Assembly: GCF_023509035.1 (NCBI RefSeq)
Contig: NZ_CP075583.1
Location: forward strand, 3,286,001-3,350,000
Length of the DNA stretch: 64,000 bases
Origin: Janthinobacterium lividum
GTDB taxonomy: Bacteria; Pseudomonadota; Gammaproteobacteria; Burkholderiales; Burkholderiaceae_D
Reading direction: 5' to 3'
Shown here: one piece after another, positions 55,125 to 64,000 of the stretch
How the letters are laid out: each line of letters starts with the position of its first letter
Position numbering within the stretch: position 1 is the first letter of the stretch
Translations under genes and position numbers: made by a program
Notes under the pieces: generated by a model
What the model saw: only the letters and a program-made list of their open reading frames with translations
Told to the model about the DNA's origin: nothing
Databases searched by the model: none

Positions 55125-55990
55125 ATGCCAGACAGTACCCATCCAGCCATGCCCTCACAGGCCAGCGCACACGGCGCCTGGCAGGCGCACCTGCGTCTGG
55201 GTTTTGCGCTGCACGATGGCGTCAGCCGCCTCGTCGAGCGCACGCACAGCGGCCCCCTGCGCGTGCAAAAGCCCCTGTATCCGGAAGGCGATGCCGTCTG
55301 CCACGCCATCATCATCCATCCGCCCGGCGGCGTGGTGGGCGGCGACCAGCTGGCCGTCGACGCCACGGTGGGCGAGGGCGCGCACGCCCTGCTTACCTCG
55401 CCGGGCGCCGCCAAGTGGTACCGCGCGAACGGTCACGTCTCGGGCCAGCACCTCGTGCTTCGCGCGGGCAGGGGCGCGGCCATCGAGTGGCTGCCGCAGG
55501 AGAGCATCTTCTTCGACCAGGCGTGCGTGCGCCTGCGCCACGAGGTGGAACTGGCGCTGGACGCCAGCTACATCGGCTGCGACATCGTCTGCCTGGGCCG
55601 CAGCGCCTCAGGCGAAATTTTTAACACGGGCAGCATCAGCCAGCAGGTGCAAATCCGCCGCGGCGGCAAGCTGCTGTGGTGGGAGCAGGGCGTGCTGGCC
55701 GGCGGCGGTGCGCTGATGGCCAGCCCACTGGGACTGGGGGGCACACGGTGTGCGCCACCCTGATCGCCGTCGGCACGCCCGTTTCCGCCGCCGTGCTGGC
55801 CGCCGTGCGCGAGATCGCCGTGCCGGCCGGCGCCGCATTTGGCGCCACGCACATGAAAGCGCTGGTGGTGGTGCGCCTGCTGTGCGGCGACAGCGAGGCC
55901 GCGCGCACGATCATGCTGGCCGCCTGGCAGTTGCTGCGCCCCGCCATGCTGGGACGCGCCGCCGTCGTACCCCGCATCTGGAACACTTAA
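55125..55990 (+). pseudogene. ureD: Urease accessory protein UreD, interrupted by a one-base deletion
   Basis: The first frame reads normally through IHPPGGVVGGDQL, TSPGAAKWYR and ALMASPLGLGG. After a G6 run at 55736-55741 the frame shifts; adding one G continues as HTVCATLIAVGTP to a normal ending at WNT. The repaired length is about 288 residues. UreD forms, with UreF and UreG, the complex that loads nickel into apo-urease. I chose the ATG at 55125, which follows the predicted sigma-54 start; no clear ribosome binding site exists. Confidence 0.9.
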
Positions 55991-56015
55991 TCAGGAAAGA
56001 AGCGCAAGGAAAACC

Positions 56016-56318
56016 ATGGACCTGACTCCCCGCGAAAAAGACAAGCTGCTCATTTTTACGGCCGCACTGCTGGCCGAACGGCGCCTGGCGCGTGGCTTGA
56101 AATTGAATTATCCGGAAGCGGCGGCCCTGATCAGCGCGGCCATCATGGAAGGGGCGCGCGATGGCAAGTCGGTGGCGCAGCTGATGTCGGACGGTACGAA
56201 AATACTCTCGCGCGCGGACGTCATGGACGGCATCGCCGAGATGATCCCCGATATCCAGGTGGAAGCGACCTTCCCCGATGGCAGCAAGCTGGTGACCGTG
56301 CACCACCCGATACCGTAG
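56016..56318 (+). CDS. ureA: Urease subunit gamma
   Basis: 100 residues, the full length for Ure[22 protein letters not shown] and the closing [14 protein letters not shown] are diagnostic. It is the smallest structural subunit and assembles with UreB and UreC in the cytoplasm. AAGGA precedes the ATG. It follows ureD by 25 bases. Confidence 0.98.
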   Translation: MDLTPREKDKLLIFTAALLAERRLARGLKLNYPEAAALISAAIMEGARDGKSVAQLMSDGTKILSRADVMDGIAEMIPDIQVEATFPDGSKLVTVHHPIP

Positions 56319-56413
56319 TTTTTTGAGCGGCCAGGGCGCCACCCGCGCCATGGCTGTTTTTTGCGCCGGCGACCGGCCGGCAAGCATAACGCGATCTTTG
56401 AAGGAGTCCTCTC

Positions 56414-56743
56414 ATGACCCCAGGTGAATACAAATTGGAAGAAGGTGAAATCAGCTTGAATGTCGGGCGCGCCACGGCCACCGTGGTGGTGGCCAACCGG
56501 GGCGACCGGCCGATCCAGGTCGGCTCGCACTTTCACTTTTTCGAGGTCAATCCGGCGCTGGCCTTCGAGCGCTGGCGCGCCTACGGCATGCGCTTGAACA
56601 TCACGGCCGGCACGGCCGTGCGCTTCGAGCCGGGCCAGCAGCGCACGGTGGAGCTGGTGGCGCTGGCGGGCGAGCGCAAGGTCTACGGCTTCAATGGTGA
56701 AGTGATGGGCGAACTGCAAGACACTCCACCGGGAAAGGATTGA
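56414..56743 (+). CDS. ureB: Urease subunit beta
   Basis: 109 residues. The conserved [14 protein letters not shown] start, [21 protein letters not shown] and [17 protein letters not shown] are present, all typical of UreB. AAGGAG stands upstream. It is separated by 95 bases from ureA and by one base from ureC, so all three structural genes are expressed together. Confidence 0.98.
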   Translation: MTPGEYKLEEGEISLNVGRATATVVVANRGDRPIQVGSHFHFFEVNPALAFERWRAYGMRLNITAGTAVRFEPGQQRTVELVALAGERKVYGFNGEVMGELQDTPPGKD

Positions 56744-56744
56744 G

Positions 56745-58445
<1,701 letters not shown>

Positions 58446-58457
58446 GCAGGAGATATC

Positions 58458-58982
58458 ATGCTCACATTGCATACCAAGCTGGCACCTGGCGATGAACGCG
58501 CGCCGTTTGCGCAACTGGTGCTGCCCTACGACCAGCGCGAAAAATGCCGGCTGCGCGCCGTGCTGTCGAATGGCGAGGAGGTGGCCGTGTTCACCGTGCG
58601 CGGCACGGTGCTGCGCGACGGCGAGCGCATGACGGGGCCGGATGGCCAGGTGGTGCAGATCGTCGCCGCGCGCGAGCCGACTTACCTGGTGCGCTGCCTG
58701 GATGCGCATACCCTGCTGCGCTGCGCCTTTCACCTGGGTAACCGCCACACGCAGGCGCAGGTGGGCGACGGCTTTCTGCGCATCCGCAAGGACGTGGTGC
58801 TGAAGGAAATGCTGGAAGGCTTGCAGGCGACCGTGACGGAAGAAAGCGCGCCGTTCGAGCCGGAGGCGGGCGCGTATGGCGGCGGCCATGGGCACCACGA
58901 CGGCCACGGCCAGCATTTGCTGGCGCCCGTGCCGCTGCGGCAGAAAATCCACCGCCCCAGCGATACCCCTGGCACCGCATGA
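58458..58982 (+). CDS. ureE: Urease accessory protein UreE (nickel chaperone)
   Basis: 174 residues. The N-terminal domain (about 1-75) binds UreG and the central domain (about 80-150) carries the conserved nickel-site histidine in YLVRCLDAHTLLRCAFHLGNRH. The C-terminus is histidine-rich (GGGHGHHDGHGQH), as in chaperones that also store nickel. CAGGAGAT precedes the ATG. It overlaps ureF by four bases. Confidence 0.96.
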   Translation: MLTLHTKLAPGDERAPFAQLVLPYDQREKCRLRAVLSNGEEVAVFTVRGTVLRDGERMTGPDGQVVQIVAAREPTYLVRCLDAHTLLRCAFHLGNRHTQAQVGDGFLRIRKDVVLKEMLEGLQATVTEESAPFEPEAGAYGGGHGHHDGHGQHLLAPVPLRQKIHRPSDTPGTA

Positions 58983-59662
58983 TGCAGGCATCGGCCCTGC
59001 TGCATTTGCTGCAGTTCGCCAGCCCGGCCCTGCCGATCGGCGCCTACAGCTATTCGCAGGGGCTGGAAGCGGCGCTCGAATCGGGCCTGGTGACGGATGC
59101 GGCCACGGCGCGCGAGTGGATCGCCCAGCATCTGGCGCAGGTGGTGGCGCGCTGGGAAGCGCCCCTGTGCTGGCGCTTGATGCAGGCGTTCGAAGCGCAG
59201 GATCTGTGCGCCGTGCAGCGCTGGAGCGAACGTTTCATCGCCTCGCGCGACACGGCGGAATTTCGCGCCGAGACCATCCAGATGGGCTATTCATTGACCA
59301 AGCTGCTGGCCGAGCTGGGCGTGGCCGACGGCGTCCTGATCGACATGCTGCAGGGACAGCCGGAAGTGGCCCTGCCGACGGCCTATGCCTGCGCCGTGGC
59401 GGCACTGGCCATTCCGCGCGAGCAGGCGCTGCTGGCCATGCTGTTCGCCTGGGCGGAAAACCAGGTGCTCGTCTGCGTAAAATCCGTGCCGCTGGGGCAG
59501 GTGGCGGGCCAGCGCCTGCTGCTGTCGCTGCGGCCCGAGCTGGAAGCGGCGGCCCTCACGGCGCAAACGTTACAAGACGACGAGATGGGCAACTGGGCGC
59601 CCGGCCTGTCGCTGCTGTCGATGCGCCACGAAGTGCAGTACAGCCGCCTGTACCGTTCCTGA
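58979..59662 (+). CDS. ureF: Urease accessory protein UreF
   Basis: 227 residues, all helical. The start [21 protein letters not shown] is diagnostic for UreF, which activates the UreG GTPase in the UreD-F-G complex. The ATG overlaps the ureE stop (ATGA). A longer frame starting at 58876 is a shadow of ureE. Confidence 0.97.
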   Translation: MMQASALLHLLQFASPALPIGAYSYSQGLEAALESGLVTDAATAREWIAQHLAQVVARWEAPLCWRLMQAFEAQDLCAVQRWSERFIASRDTAEFRAETIQMGYSLTKLLAELGVADGVLIDMLQGQPEVALPTAYACAVAALAIPREQALLAMLFAWAENQVLVCVKSVPLGQVAGQRLLLSLRPELEAAALTAQTLQDDEMGNWAPGLSLLSMRHEVQYSRLYRS

Positions 59663-59684
59663 ATCATTCTATGAGAGAGCAAAA

Positions 59685-60323
59685 ATGACATCGATCACCT
59701 CCAATCCGCTGCGCGTGGGCATCGGCGGGCCCGTCGGCTCGGGCAAGACGGCCCTGTGCGAAATGCTGTGCAAAGGCATGCGCGAACGCTACGACATGGC
59801 CGTCATCACGAATGACATCTACACCAAGGAAGACATGGAAATCCTGCTGCGCGCCGACGCCTTGCCGGCCGAGCGCCTGATGGGCGTGGAAACGGGCGGC
59901 TGCCCGCACACGGCCATCCGCGAAGACGCGTCCATCAACCTGGAAGCCATCGCGCGCATGCAAGCCGATTTTCCGAATCTCGATTTGATCCTGGTCGAAT
60001 CGGGCGGCGATAACCTGGCCGCCACCTTCAGCCCGGAATTGTCGGATCTGACCATTTACGTGATCGACGTGGCCGGCGGCGAAAAAATCCCGCGCAAGGG
60101 CGGGCCCGGCATCACGCGTTCCGATTTGCTGATCATCAACAAGACGGACCTGGCGCCATACGTGGGCGCCAATCTGGACGTGATGGCGCAGGACGCCAAG
60201 CGCATGCGCGGCGAGCGCCCCTTCGTGTTTACCAATCTGCGCAGCGGCGACGGCGTGCAGATCGTCATCGATTTTATCCGCGAGCAAGGTTTGCTCGATC
60301 AACCAGGCAAGGAGCTGCAATGA
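59685..60323 (+). CDS. ureG: Urease accessory protein UreG (GTPase)
   Basis: 212 residues. The P-loop is [11 protein letters not shown] (about 13-23), followed by [11 protein letters not shown], the CPH nickel motif in [13 protein letters not shown], and the guanine-specificity NKTD. It supplies GTP hydrolysis for nickel insertion. It lies 22 bases after ureF and overlaps the HupE/UreJ gene by four bases. Confidence 0.98.
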   Translation: MTSITSNPLRVGIGGPVGSGKTALCEMLCKGMRERYDMAVITNDIYTKEDMEILLRADALPAERLMGVETGGCPHTAIREDASINLEAIARMQADFPNLDLILVESGGDNLAATFSPELSDLTIYVIDVAGGEKIPRKGGPGITRSDLLIINKTDLAPYVGANLDVMAQDAKRMRGERPFVFTNLRSGDGVQIVIDFIREQGLLDQPGKELQ

Positions 60324-60880
60324 GCGCAAGACTGATGAAGAAAACAGCCGCCGTGGCGGCCCTGTGCCTGTTAGCCTTGCCCGCCATGGCCCACCCCGGT
60401 CATGGCGAGAGCGCCGGCTTCCTCGCCGGTTTCGCCCATCCGTTCACGGGCATCGACCATTTGCTGGCCATGCTGGGCGTGGGTCTCTGGGGCGGCCAGC
60501 AACGCCGCGGCTGGGGTCAGCCGGCCACTTTCCTCGGCATGATGCTGCTCGGTGCGCTGGCCGGCATGGCGGGCTTGACGGTGCCCGGGCTGGAAACGGG
60601 TATCGCCGCCACGGTGGCGCTGGTCGGGCTGGCCATCGCGCTGGCGCTGGCCTTGCCGAACTGGCTCGGCATGGGATTGGTGGGCATGTTTGCGCTGGCG
60701 CATGGCAATGCGCATGGCCAGGAATTGCCGGCCGCCTCAGCCGCGTGCGGTTTCATGCTGGCCTCGGCCACCTTGCTGTGTGCGGGACGTTTTATCGGCC
60801 AGGTACTTGCCGAGCGCGTGCTGCGCCTGGCCGGCGTGGCCTTGACGGCTGCCGGCGTGGTGCTGATGGGGCTTGCTTAG
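60320..60880 (+). CDS. ureJ: HupE/UreJ family membrane protein (probable nickel transporter)
   Basis: 186 residues. A signal sequence (about 1-24, ending AMA) is followed by the [33 protein letters not shown] signature, part of which is the nickel-binding HX5DH motif region, and about six membrane helices. Members carry nickel or cobalt across the inner membrane. The start overlaps the ureG stop (ATGA), which places it in the urease operon and supports a nickel role. Confidence 0.92.
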   Translation: MSARLMKKTAAVAALCLLALPAMAHPGHGESAGFLAGFAHPFTGIDHLLAMLGVGLWGGQQRRGWGQPATFLGMMLLGALAGMAGLTVPGLETGIAATVALVGLAIALALALPNWLGMGLVGMFALAHGNAHGQELPAASAACGFMLASATLLCAGRFIGQVLAERVLRLAGVALTAAGVVLMGLA

Positions 60881-60884
60881 TCGT

Positions 60885-61496
60885 TTAAGCGCCAGGGCGC
60901 TTGTCGGACAGCACGATGGGTGCCGCTTTTTCAGGATGCAAGCCATGGTGGCCCGCATACACGGCGGCGATGGCGGCCATGTCGGCGTCCTTGTCGCCCG
61001 TCAAATATAAATGGTCGACGACGCCCAGCACCTTGTTCGGATAGTCGATATAGACCAGCAGCAAGGGCACCTTGGCGGCCACGGCCAGGTGATAAAAGCC
61101 GCTTTTCCAGTTCGGACGGTAGCTGCGCGTCGCTTCCGGCGTGATGGCCAGCCAGTACCAGTCGGCGGCCAGCATGCGTTCAGCCTGGCGCTGGATCGTG
61201 CCGCTGGTGGTGCTGCGGTCGACGGGTTCGCCGCCGAGGTAGCGCAGCACCTTGCCCATCGGGCCGCGGAACAAGGAATCCTTGGCCAGCCAGCGGAACG
61301 GCAGCGACAGCGCCCATTTGCCGAACAGGCCTACCATGAAATCCCAGTTGGACGTGTGCGGGTAGACGACGGCGATGCCGCGCGGCCCCGGCAAGGGGCG
61401 AAAGCGCATGCGCCAGCCGAACAGGTGCAGCACGCGCAGCGCGCAACGCTGGTGCCAGGTCGGCAAGTCGCCCGCTTGTACAAATAAATCGTCCAT
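60885..61496 (-). CDS. Lysophospholipid acyltransferase family protein (PlsC-like)
   Basis: 203 residues. The acyltransferase motif H-x4-D is HTSNWD, and the later ITPEATRS corresponds to the substrate-binding block of the family. One or two membrane-associated hydrophobic segments are visible. It probably acylates a lysophospholipid or a related glycerolipid. It converges on ureJ with four bases between stops. ATG start at 61496. Confidence 0.85.
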   Translation of the reverse strand: MDDLFVQAGDLPTWHQRCALRVLHLFGWRMRFRPLPGPRGIAVVYPHTSNWDFMVGLFGKWALSLPFRWLAKDSLFRGPMGKVLRYLGGEPVDRSTTSGTIQRQAERMLAADWYWLAITPEATRSYRPNWKSGFYHLAVAAKVPLLLVYIDYPNKVLGVVDHLYLTGDKDADMAAIAAVYAGHHGLHPEKAAPIVLSDKRPGA

Positions 61497-61746
61497 TGAT
61501 ACCCTTCAGTGAAACTGTTCTTAATGGGATGGCGCTGGTGGCCATTTTCCTTGAAGCAAAAATTCTGCGCAGGCATTCTATACGGGGCTGGCGATGGCGA
61601 CAAGCAGCCGAGGCCGCTATTCATGCGGTGTCGGGGCTGTTGCTGCCGCTATTTTAACGATGCTTTGTCACTGCGTCGGGCACTAAATGTGCACAAAGTG
61701 GTCAAAACTTGATGCAGTGTTGATCCACCCGACAGGGAGCCATGGC

Positions 61747-61968
61747 ATGAAAAACAGCATCGACGAGGTAAATGGGGAGCATGTGCGAACGGATAAAGTG
61801 ATGGCCGAGCTCGTCGAGCGGGGCGTCGCTTTCCATCACACCCTGGGGCGGACGGTGGCGACAGCCTATTTGCGCGAGCACGCCGTACCGGTCGAAGTGA
61901 TCCGCCGCGTCTTCAGCAGCGTGCAGGCGCGTCGTCCGGCGCGGCCGGCACGGCGTCGATGGCGCTGA
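61747..61968 (+). CDS. Small hypothetical protein
   Basis: 73 residues with CAGGGAG seven bases upstream of the ATG. The chain starts acidic and ends strongly basic (RRPARPARRRWR), which might bind nucleic acid. The central FHHTLGRTVATAYLREHAVPVEVIRRVF could form two helices. The 250-base region upstream (61497-61746) holds no gene that I can support. Confidence 0.6.
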   Translation: MKNSIDEVNGEHVRTDKVMAELVERGVAFHHTLGRTVATAYLREHAVPVEVIRRVFSSVQARRPARPARRRWR

Positions 61969-62093
61969 AGGAGGGGGAACGGCAGTGAAGCGGCGGGCGC
62001 TGCGATCGTCACGCAGGCAGTTGCGTTGGTATCGTTGCGTCCGCCGTCGGGGAATGAGCAGCACAGTGCCGCTCAGGGGGGGCAGGGTGCCGT

Positions 62094-63158
62094 TCAGGCT
62101 TGTGCCGCCAGGGCCGGGTAGTCCGTGTAGCCAGCCGCATCCGGCGCGTACAGGGTATCCGGATTCAGCGGATTCAAGGGTGCGTCGCTGTGCAGGCGGA
62201 TGGGCAGGTCGGGGTTGGCGATGAACCACAGGCCAAAGGCGACGGCATCGGCTTCGCCCTTGGCCAGCAAGGCTTCGGCCGCCGCCTTGTCCATTTTCTC
62301 ATTGGCAATGTACACGCCGCCAAATTCCTGCTTCAGGTATGGACCCAGGCGGTCGTCACCCAGTGCTTCGCGTGCGCAGATGAAGGCGATGCCCCGTTTG
62401 CCCAGCTCGCGTGCCACATAGCCGAAGGTGGCGCGCGGGTTCGAGTCGCCCATGTCGTGCGCATCGCGGCGTGGCGCCAGGTGCATGCCCACCTTGTCCG
62501 CGCCCCATACGTCGATGCACGCGTCCGTCACTTCCAGCATCAGGCGGGCGCGGTTTTCAATCGAGCCGCCATAGTTGTCGGTGCGCAAGTTGGTGCTGTC
62601 TTGCAGGAACTGGTCGAGCAAGTAACCATTGGCGCCATGGATTTCCACGCCGTCAAAGCCCGCTTTCTTCGCGTTCTCGGCGCCAAGGCGGTAAGCCGCC
62701 ACGATGCCGGGAATCTCTTCCGCGTCCAGTGCGCGCGGCGTGACGAATTCCTGTTTCGGACGCAGCAGGCTGACATGGCCGGCCGGCTTGATGGCGCTGG
62801 GGGCCACGGGCAAGTCGCCATCGAGGAAGACGGGTGCGGAAATGCGGCCCACATGCCACAGTTGCAGCACGATCAGGCCGCCAGCGTCATGCACGGCCCG
62901 GGTGATGTGTTTCCAGCCTTCCACCTGTTCCTCGGACCAGATGCCCGGCGTGTCGGCATAGCCTACGCCCTGCGGCGTGACGGCCGTCGCTTCCGAAATG
63001 ATCATGCCGGCCGAAGCACGCTGCGTGTAGTACTCGGCCATCAGGGCGTTGGGCACGCGGCCCGGATTGCCAGCGCGCGAACGCGTCAGCGGCGCCATGA
63101 TGATGCGGTTTTTCAGTTGCAGGCTGCCAATGGTGATGGGATCGAATAAAGTTGCCAT
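62094..63158 (-). CDS. Old yellow enzyme family alkene reductase (NemA/XenB-like)
   Basis: 354 residues, FMN-dependent TIM barrel. Typical features include the opening LFDPITIGSLQLKNRIIMAPLTRSRA, the substrate-binding HGANGYLLDQFLQ with the conserved His and Asn, NYGGSIENR and a C-terminal GLWFIANPDL. It reduces activated C=C bonds and sometimes nitro compounds. The ArsR gene upstream on the same strand ends 73 bases before it, so they probably form an operon. Confidence 0.94.
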   Translation of the reverse strand: MATLFDPITIGSLQLKNRIIMAPLTRSRAGNPGRVPNALMAEYYTQRASAGMIISEATAVTPQGVGYADTPGIWSEEQVEGWKHITRAVHDAGGLIVLQLWHVGRISAPVFLDGDLPVAPSAIKPAGHVSLLRPKQEFVTPRALDAEEIPGIVAAYRLGAENAKKAGFDGVEIHGANGYLLDQFLQDSTNLRTDNYGGSIENRARLMLEVTDACIDVWGADKVGMHLAPRRDAHDMGDSNPRATFGYVARELGKRGIAFICAREALGDDRLGPYLKQEFGGVYIANEKMDKAAAEALLAKGEADAVAFGLWFIANPDLPIRLHSDAPLNPLNPDTLYAPDAAGYTDYPALAAQA

Positions 63159-63231
63159 GATTTTCCTTGTGGGTGCCGGTCAGGCGTCAATGTGAAGGGA
63201 GTGCGACGGTAGTGCTTATTTACAAGCCTAT

Positions 63232-63528
63232 CTATAAACCTTGCTGCATGTGGTCGAGAAAGGCCGCGATGGTGGCTTCGTTGCGGCTGAAGAAACTCCA
63301 TTGGCCCACCTTGGTTGCCGAAATCAGGCCTGCCTTCTGCAAGCTGGCCAGGTGCGCCGAGACCGTCGATTGCGACAGGTTCAGGCGGCGGTCGATCAGG
63401 CCGGCGCATACGCCCAGGTGCAGCGGGTGCTCCTGCTCCTGGAAATACTGCTGCGGTTCCTTGAGCCATTGCAAAATCTGCCGGCGCACCGGATTGGCCA
63501 GCGCCTTGTGGATGGCGTCGATATCCAT
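63232..63528 (-). CDS. ArsR family transcriptional regulator
   Basis: 98 residues. The winged helix includes ALANPVRRQILQWL and the recognition helix LNLSQSTVSAHLASLQKAGLI. The cysteine motif of metal-sensing ArsR proteins is not present, only one Cys in GVCAGL, so a redox or electrophile signal is more likely. AGGAGA precedes the ATG at 63528. It probably regulates the reductase gene downstream and itself, using the ATATCGT sites just upstream. Confidence 0.9.
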   Translation of the reverse strand: MDIDAIHKALANPVRRQILQWLKEPQQYFQEQEHPLHLGVCAGLIDRRLNLSQSTVSAHLASLQKAGLISATKVGQWSFFSRNEATIAAFLDHMQQGL

Positions 63529-63570
63529 GTTGTTTCTCCTGAACATACAATTCGCCTTTCAGCGATGTAT

Positions 63571-63612
63571 ATATCGTGTTTTCCAAATTCTAATATCGTC
63601 ATCTTACGATAT
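63571..63612 (-). promoter_or_regulatory. ATATCGT operator sites upstream of the ArsR gene
   Basis: A perfect inverted repeat ATATCGT-CATCTT-ACGATAT lies at 63593-63612. A third ATATCGT stands at 63571-63577, 22 bases from the first arm. They are placed 43 to 84 bases before the ArsR start codon, a natural operator position for a self-regulating repressor. Confidence 0.6.
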
Positions 63613-63650
63613 AAATGAAAAGCGTGCCGGCGGCGCGCGTTTTTGAAGGC

Positions 63651-64000
63651 TCAGGCGGGGAGGGGATTGCGCTGCAGCACGGCAGGGCCCGTCAGCACGA
63701 TGCGCACCAGGTCCACCTGGCGCTGGGCGCCGGCCTTGGCGGTGGCGCTCTTGATCTGGGTGCGTGCCGTGTGGATGGAAATGCGCTGGCGTTCGGCGTA
63801 TTCCTGCAAGGAATAGCCGTTGACGAGCGCTTCCGTCAAGCGTGCCTCGGCCATTGTCATGCCATAGAAATTGCGCAGGGTGGCCGCCAGGGAGGTGATC
63901 AGGTCGCTGCTGTCGCTGAGGAACACGGCGATGGCGCTGGCCGAGCCGAACGGGCTGTGCCATGAGGGCAGGGGCGTGACGCGCAGGCGTAACTGTTCTC
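63651..64000 (-). CDS. LuxR family transcriptional regulator (C-terminal part, cut by the window edge)
   Basis: The last 116 residues of a larger protein; the N-terminus lies outside the window. The LuxR-type helix-turn-helix is clear: TMAEARLTEALVNGYSLQEYAERQRISIHTARTQI. The preceding PFGSASAIAVFLSD ending is typical of PAS-like or autoinducer-domain-free LuxR proteins. The signal is unknown. The GTG at 63926 is internal, not the start, because the open frame continues to the window end. Confidence 0.85.
   Translation of the reverse strand, partial: EQLRLRVTPLPSWHSPFGSASAIAVFLSDSSDLITSLAATLRNFYGMTMAEARLTEALVNGYSLQEYAERQRISIHTARTQIKSATAKAGAQRQVDLVRIVLTGPAVLQRNPLPA

Noticed and set aside
61985..62224. 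GTG-initiated open frame with a strong AGGAGGGGG ribosome binding site
   Set aside because: It overlaps the 3' end of the old yellow enzyme gene on the opposite strand, and its Arg-rich translation looks like an antisense shadow. The ribosome binding site is probably chance.

Overview
The window looks like chromosomal DNA from a betaproteobacterium of the Oxalobacteraceae, closest in style to Janthinobacterium, Duganella or Massilia. I infer this from the high GC content, the many sensor kinases, the Ku/LigD end-joining genes, the RND pump and the ureDABCEFG-J order. No species marker is present, so this is inference.

Layout: 1-1040, four identical tRNA-Arg(ACG) genes in tandem. 1054-4742, an AraC regulator diverging from a phytanoyl-CoA dioxygenase and an FMN alpha-hydroxyacid dehydrogenase, then a small ATPase. 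4935-12436, small metabolic and hypothetical genes, including a CPBP protease, two GNATs, a SUKH-type protein, an OmpR-type two-component system and an esterase. 12433-15580, a 2-hydroxyacid dehydrogenase, a LysR regulator and a degenerate alpha/beta hydrolase. 15622-21888, an RND efflux operon (adaptor, permease, outer-membrane factor). 21975-25961, a fasciclin protein and five paralogous small secreted Ala/Lys-rich proteins with shared promoter elements. 26053-31826, LigD and Ku around a PAS hybrid kinase. 31829-36920, a stress-type SDR, a TetR regulator, a SulP transporter and small immunity-like genes. 37004-47195, a type VI secretion fragment: TssF, TssG, PAAR, VgrG, a phospholipase effector and its Tli4 immunity protein on the minus strand, with TssK diverging. 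47361-54965, two paralogous sensor kinases and a response regulator with GGDEF and EAL domains. 55013-60880, a complete urease operon with a visible sigma-54 promoter and an NtrC-type site. 60885-64000, an acyltransferase, a small protein, an old yellow enzyme with an ArsR regulator, and a LuxR fragment.

How the genes fit together: the T6SS block encodes baseplate, spike, effector and immunity as one probable operon. The urease block encodes enzyme, nickel chaperones and a HupE/UreJ-type permease under apparent nitrogen control. The efflux operon carries its whole tripartite pump. The Ala/Lys-rich family shares leaders and tandem TGTAA boxes, which suggests one common OmpR-type regulator.

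Quality warning: eight otherwise well-conserved genes are each interrupted by a single-base indel. Seven of these lie exactly in runs of five to seven identical bases. I read most of them as sequencing errors. The genes are labelled pseudogene as the sequence stands, but the organism probably has them intact.
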